A DNA stretch of 15,547 bases, from positions 335-15,881 of the forward strand of contig DGZL01000102.1 in NCBI GenBank assembly GCA_002398515.1, read 5' to 3'. The translations under genes and the position numbers were made by a program. Positions 14,231 to 15,547 of the stretch are shown piece after piece. The notes under the pieces are model-generated. The model made no database searches and was not told the DNA's origin. It saw only the letters and a list, made by a program, of their open reading frames with translations. The stretch's first letter is position 1. The number at the start of each line of letters is the position of its first letter. This stretch comes from Firmicutes bacterium UBA4981 (lineage in GTDB: Bacteria > Bacillota > SHA-98 > UBA4971).

Positions 14231-15316
14231 TCACCTTGGGTCTCCGGGTTCAGGAAACCAATGTTTCGTCTTGTTGGCGATTGCCACTAGGCTGAGCATT
14301 ATAGGAACCTCCTCAAGAACTCCCACCACAGTAGCGAGCGCAGCTCCCGAACCAAGTCCGAATAACGATATCGCCACTGCGACTGCCAACTCAAAGAAGT
14401 TGCTGGCGCCGATCATGGCCGCAGGAGCCGCAACAGTCCTATCAACCTTCCATACGCGACACCATAGATAGGCAAGTGCAAAGATGAGGTAGGTCTGTAT
14501 GGTCATGGGCACTGCAATCAATAGGATGTGAAGTGGATTCTTGAGTATTGTTTCACCTTGGAAGGAGAACAGGATTATCAACGTCAGTAACAGCCCGATG
14601 ATGGTGAATGGTTTCAGCCTGGGAAGGAAGGAGTTCTTGAGCCACTCCTCACCCTTAGTCCTGATAAGCCTTCTCCTAGTAAGATAACCTGCAGCCAGGG
14701 GGATAACAACGTACAGGACTACCGACAGCAAAATGGTATCATACGGCACTCTGAGCTCAGTCAGGCCGAGCTGGAGAATCACTATTGGAGCATAGAGGAA
14801 GAGCAGTACGAGGTCGTTGATGGCTACTTGCACCAGAGTATGAGCGGGGTTCCCTCCGCTAAGGTAACTCCACACGAATACCATGGCTGTGCAAGGAGCA
14901 GCTCCCAGGAAAATCGCGCCTGCAACGTACTGACTGGCTAGTTCGGCAGGTATCCATCGGGCGAAGACCACCTTCAAGAATAGCCATGCTAGGCCAAGCA
15001 TGGTGAAAGGCTTGATCACCCAGTTTACGACCAACGTGACTATCAGTCCCCTGGGATTTCTCCCAGCCCTGACGATGCTGCCAAAATCAATCTGCACCAT
15101 CATAGGATAGATCATGAACCAGATGAGCACAGCAACTGGAATCGACACATGTGCATATTCGAGCTTGCTCAGAGCCTCTGGGAATCCAGGAAATTTGGTT
15201 CCAATGAATACGCCGAGTAAAATGCATATTGCGACCCATGCCGTGAGGTACCTTTCGAAAAAACCAAGTCCGCCACTCTCTTTTAGATCAACAGCTTTGG
15301 CATCCGGTGTAGTCAT
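14231..15316 (-). CDS. acr3: Arsenite efflux transporter, ACR3 family
   Basis: Membrane exporter of arsenite (As(OH)3/arsenite ion) in the bile/arsenite/riboflavin transporter superfamily. From the ATG at 15316 the protein has 361 residues and about ten hydrophobic helices. The family signatures are present: GAAPCTAMVFVWSYLSGGNPAHTLVQVAINDL (138-169) with the essential Cys142, RTVAAPAAMIGASNFFELAVAVAISLFG (293-320), and GVLEEVPIML (332-341) with the conserved Glu336. The start was chosen because AGGGG lies 8 bases upstream; a TTG at 15340 would add eight residues without a ribosome site. No arsR, arsC or arsM is visible next to it, though an operon could include genes beyond the window only upstream, since its 3' end faces efp. 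No clear ArsR-type operator was recognised. Confidence 0.95.
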   Translation of the reverse strand: MTTPDAKAVDLKESGGLGFFERYLTAWVAICILLGVFIGTKFPGFPEALSKLEYAHVSIPVAVLIWFMIYPMMVQIDFGSIVRAGRNPRGLIVTLVVNWVIKPFTMLGLAWLFLKVVFARWIPAELASQYVAGAIFLGAAPCTAMVFVWSYLSGGNPAHTLVQVAINDLVLLFLYAPIVILQLGLTELRVPYDTILLSVVLYVVIPLAAGYLTRRRLIRTKGEEWLKNSFLPRLKPFTIIGLLLTLIILFSFQGETILKNPLHILLIAVPMTIQTYLIFALAYLWCRVWKVDRTVAAPAAMIGASNFFELAVAVAISLFGLGSGAALATVVGVLEEVPIMLSLVAIANKTKHWFPEPGDPR

Positions 15317-15324
15317 TCTATTCA

Positions 15325-15329
15325 CCCCT
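15325..15329 (-). promoter_or_regulatory. Ribosome-binding site deciding the acr3 start
   Basis: On the minus strand AGGGG (within AGGGGTG) lies 8 bases before the ATG at 15316, which supports that start over the upstream TTG at 15340. Confidence 0.55.
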
Positions 15330-15463
15330 ACAGTCCTCAAATTGCCTATTCATGTTGTATTGCCATGTTATAGCCATACGGATCACAATAGCGACCTGCA
15401 CACAGACTGAACTCAGGAAACACTCCGCGGCCCTGAACCCAGCCTAGCGCCCCCGAAAGAACA

Positions 15464-15530
15464 CCTCAAGGTTATGAGGGATTTGGTATTCGCGCTTATC
15501 CTGAACCGAAGTTCGGGTATCTTGCGAATA
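15464..15530. promoter_or_regulatory. Tandem and nested hairpins near the right edge
   Basis: CCTCA (15464-15468) and TGAGG (15475-15479) form a 5-bp stem. Right after it, TATTCGCG (15487-15494) pairs with TGCGAATA (15523-15530), and inside, CCTGAAC (15500-15506) pairs with GTTCGGG (15511-15517) around a four-base loop, with a symmetric 5x5 internal loop between. Both non-Watson-Crick pairs (G-T at 15494/15523 and T-G at 15502/15515) are wobbles if plus-strand RNA is made and A-C mismatches on the minus strand; on the minus strand, however, the loop reads C(UUCG)G. It could be a structured leader, a terminator-like element or a palindromic repeat. I do not recognise a known riboswitch class. 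Confidence 0.4.
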
Positions 15531-15547
15531 GACCTCTCGCAGGATCG

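Noticed and set aside
14177..14250. Bidirectional terminator between efp and acr3 (CCGGAG 14225-14230 with CTCCGG 14242-14247)
   Set aside because: Only a 6-bp stem with an 11-base loop, overlapping the acr3 stop, and no T-run on either strand.
15474..15547. Plus-strand open frame from an ATG at 15474 to the window edge, with a GILRIDLS string loosely like the start of aldehyde ferredoxin oxidoreductases
   Set aside because: Only 24 codons, no ribosome site at good spacing, and the stretch lies on a nested hairpin; minus-strand frames are also open. Too weak to annotate.

Overview
The window reads as a chromosomal segment of a Bacillota (Firmicutes) bacterium, probably an anaerobic Clostridia- or Limnochordia-like lineage. 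Two ordinary housekeeping blocks flank a complete, compact type IV pilus locus. The left block (33-2226) is gmk, rpoZ, coaBC, the order found around these genes in Bacillota, where priA normally follows. The right block (12400-14176) is an Xaa-Pro peptidase (pepQ) and efp, also a Bacillota pairing. All of these genes and all pilus genes lie on the plus strand. The last gene, an ACR3-type arsenite exporter, converges on efp from the minus strand.

The pilus locus (2425-12413) runs pilB (extension ATPase with an N-terminal c-di-GMP-binding-type MshEN domain), pilT (retraction ATPase), pilC (platform), pilA (the only prepilin visible), a 238-base gap with a perfect 34-base palindrome, pilD (prepilin peptidase/methylase), pilM, pilN, pilO (inner-membrane alignment complex), a PilP/GspC-like protein with a long acidic linker, and a short PilQ-type secretin. 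Genes overlap by 1-14 bases at pilB/pilT, pilM/pilN, pilO/pilP, pilP/pilQ and pilQ/pepQ, so translation is probably coupled. PilD would process PilA, PilB and PilT would drive assembly and disassembly on PilC, and PilM-N-O-P would connect the platform to the secretin.

The most interesting biological point is a secretin and a PilP/GspC-like connector in a Bacillota gene context. These normally serve an outer membrane, so the organism may be a diderm Bacillota, or a monoderm using a secretin in an unusual way. Other points worth a look are the predicted c-di-GMP control of PilB, the perfect palindrome after pilA, an odd palindrome just before pilA, acidic low-complexity regions in the PilP-like protein and the secretin tail, an AUG-UGA start-stop overlapping the GUG start of efp, and a nested hairpin near the right edge outside any recognised gene. 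I saw no tRNA, rRNA, CRISPR array, insertion sequence or prophage gene. No gap between genes exceeds 300 bases.
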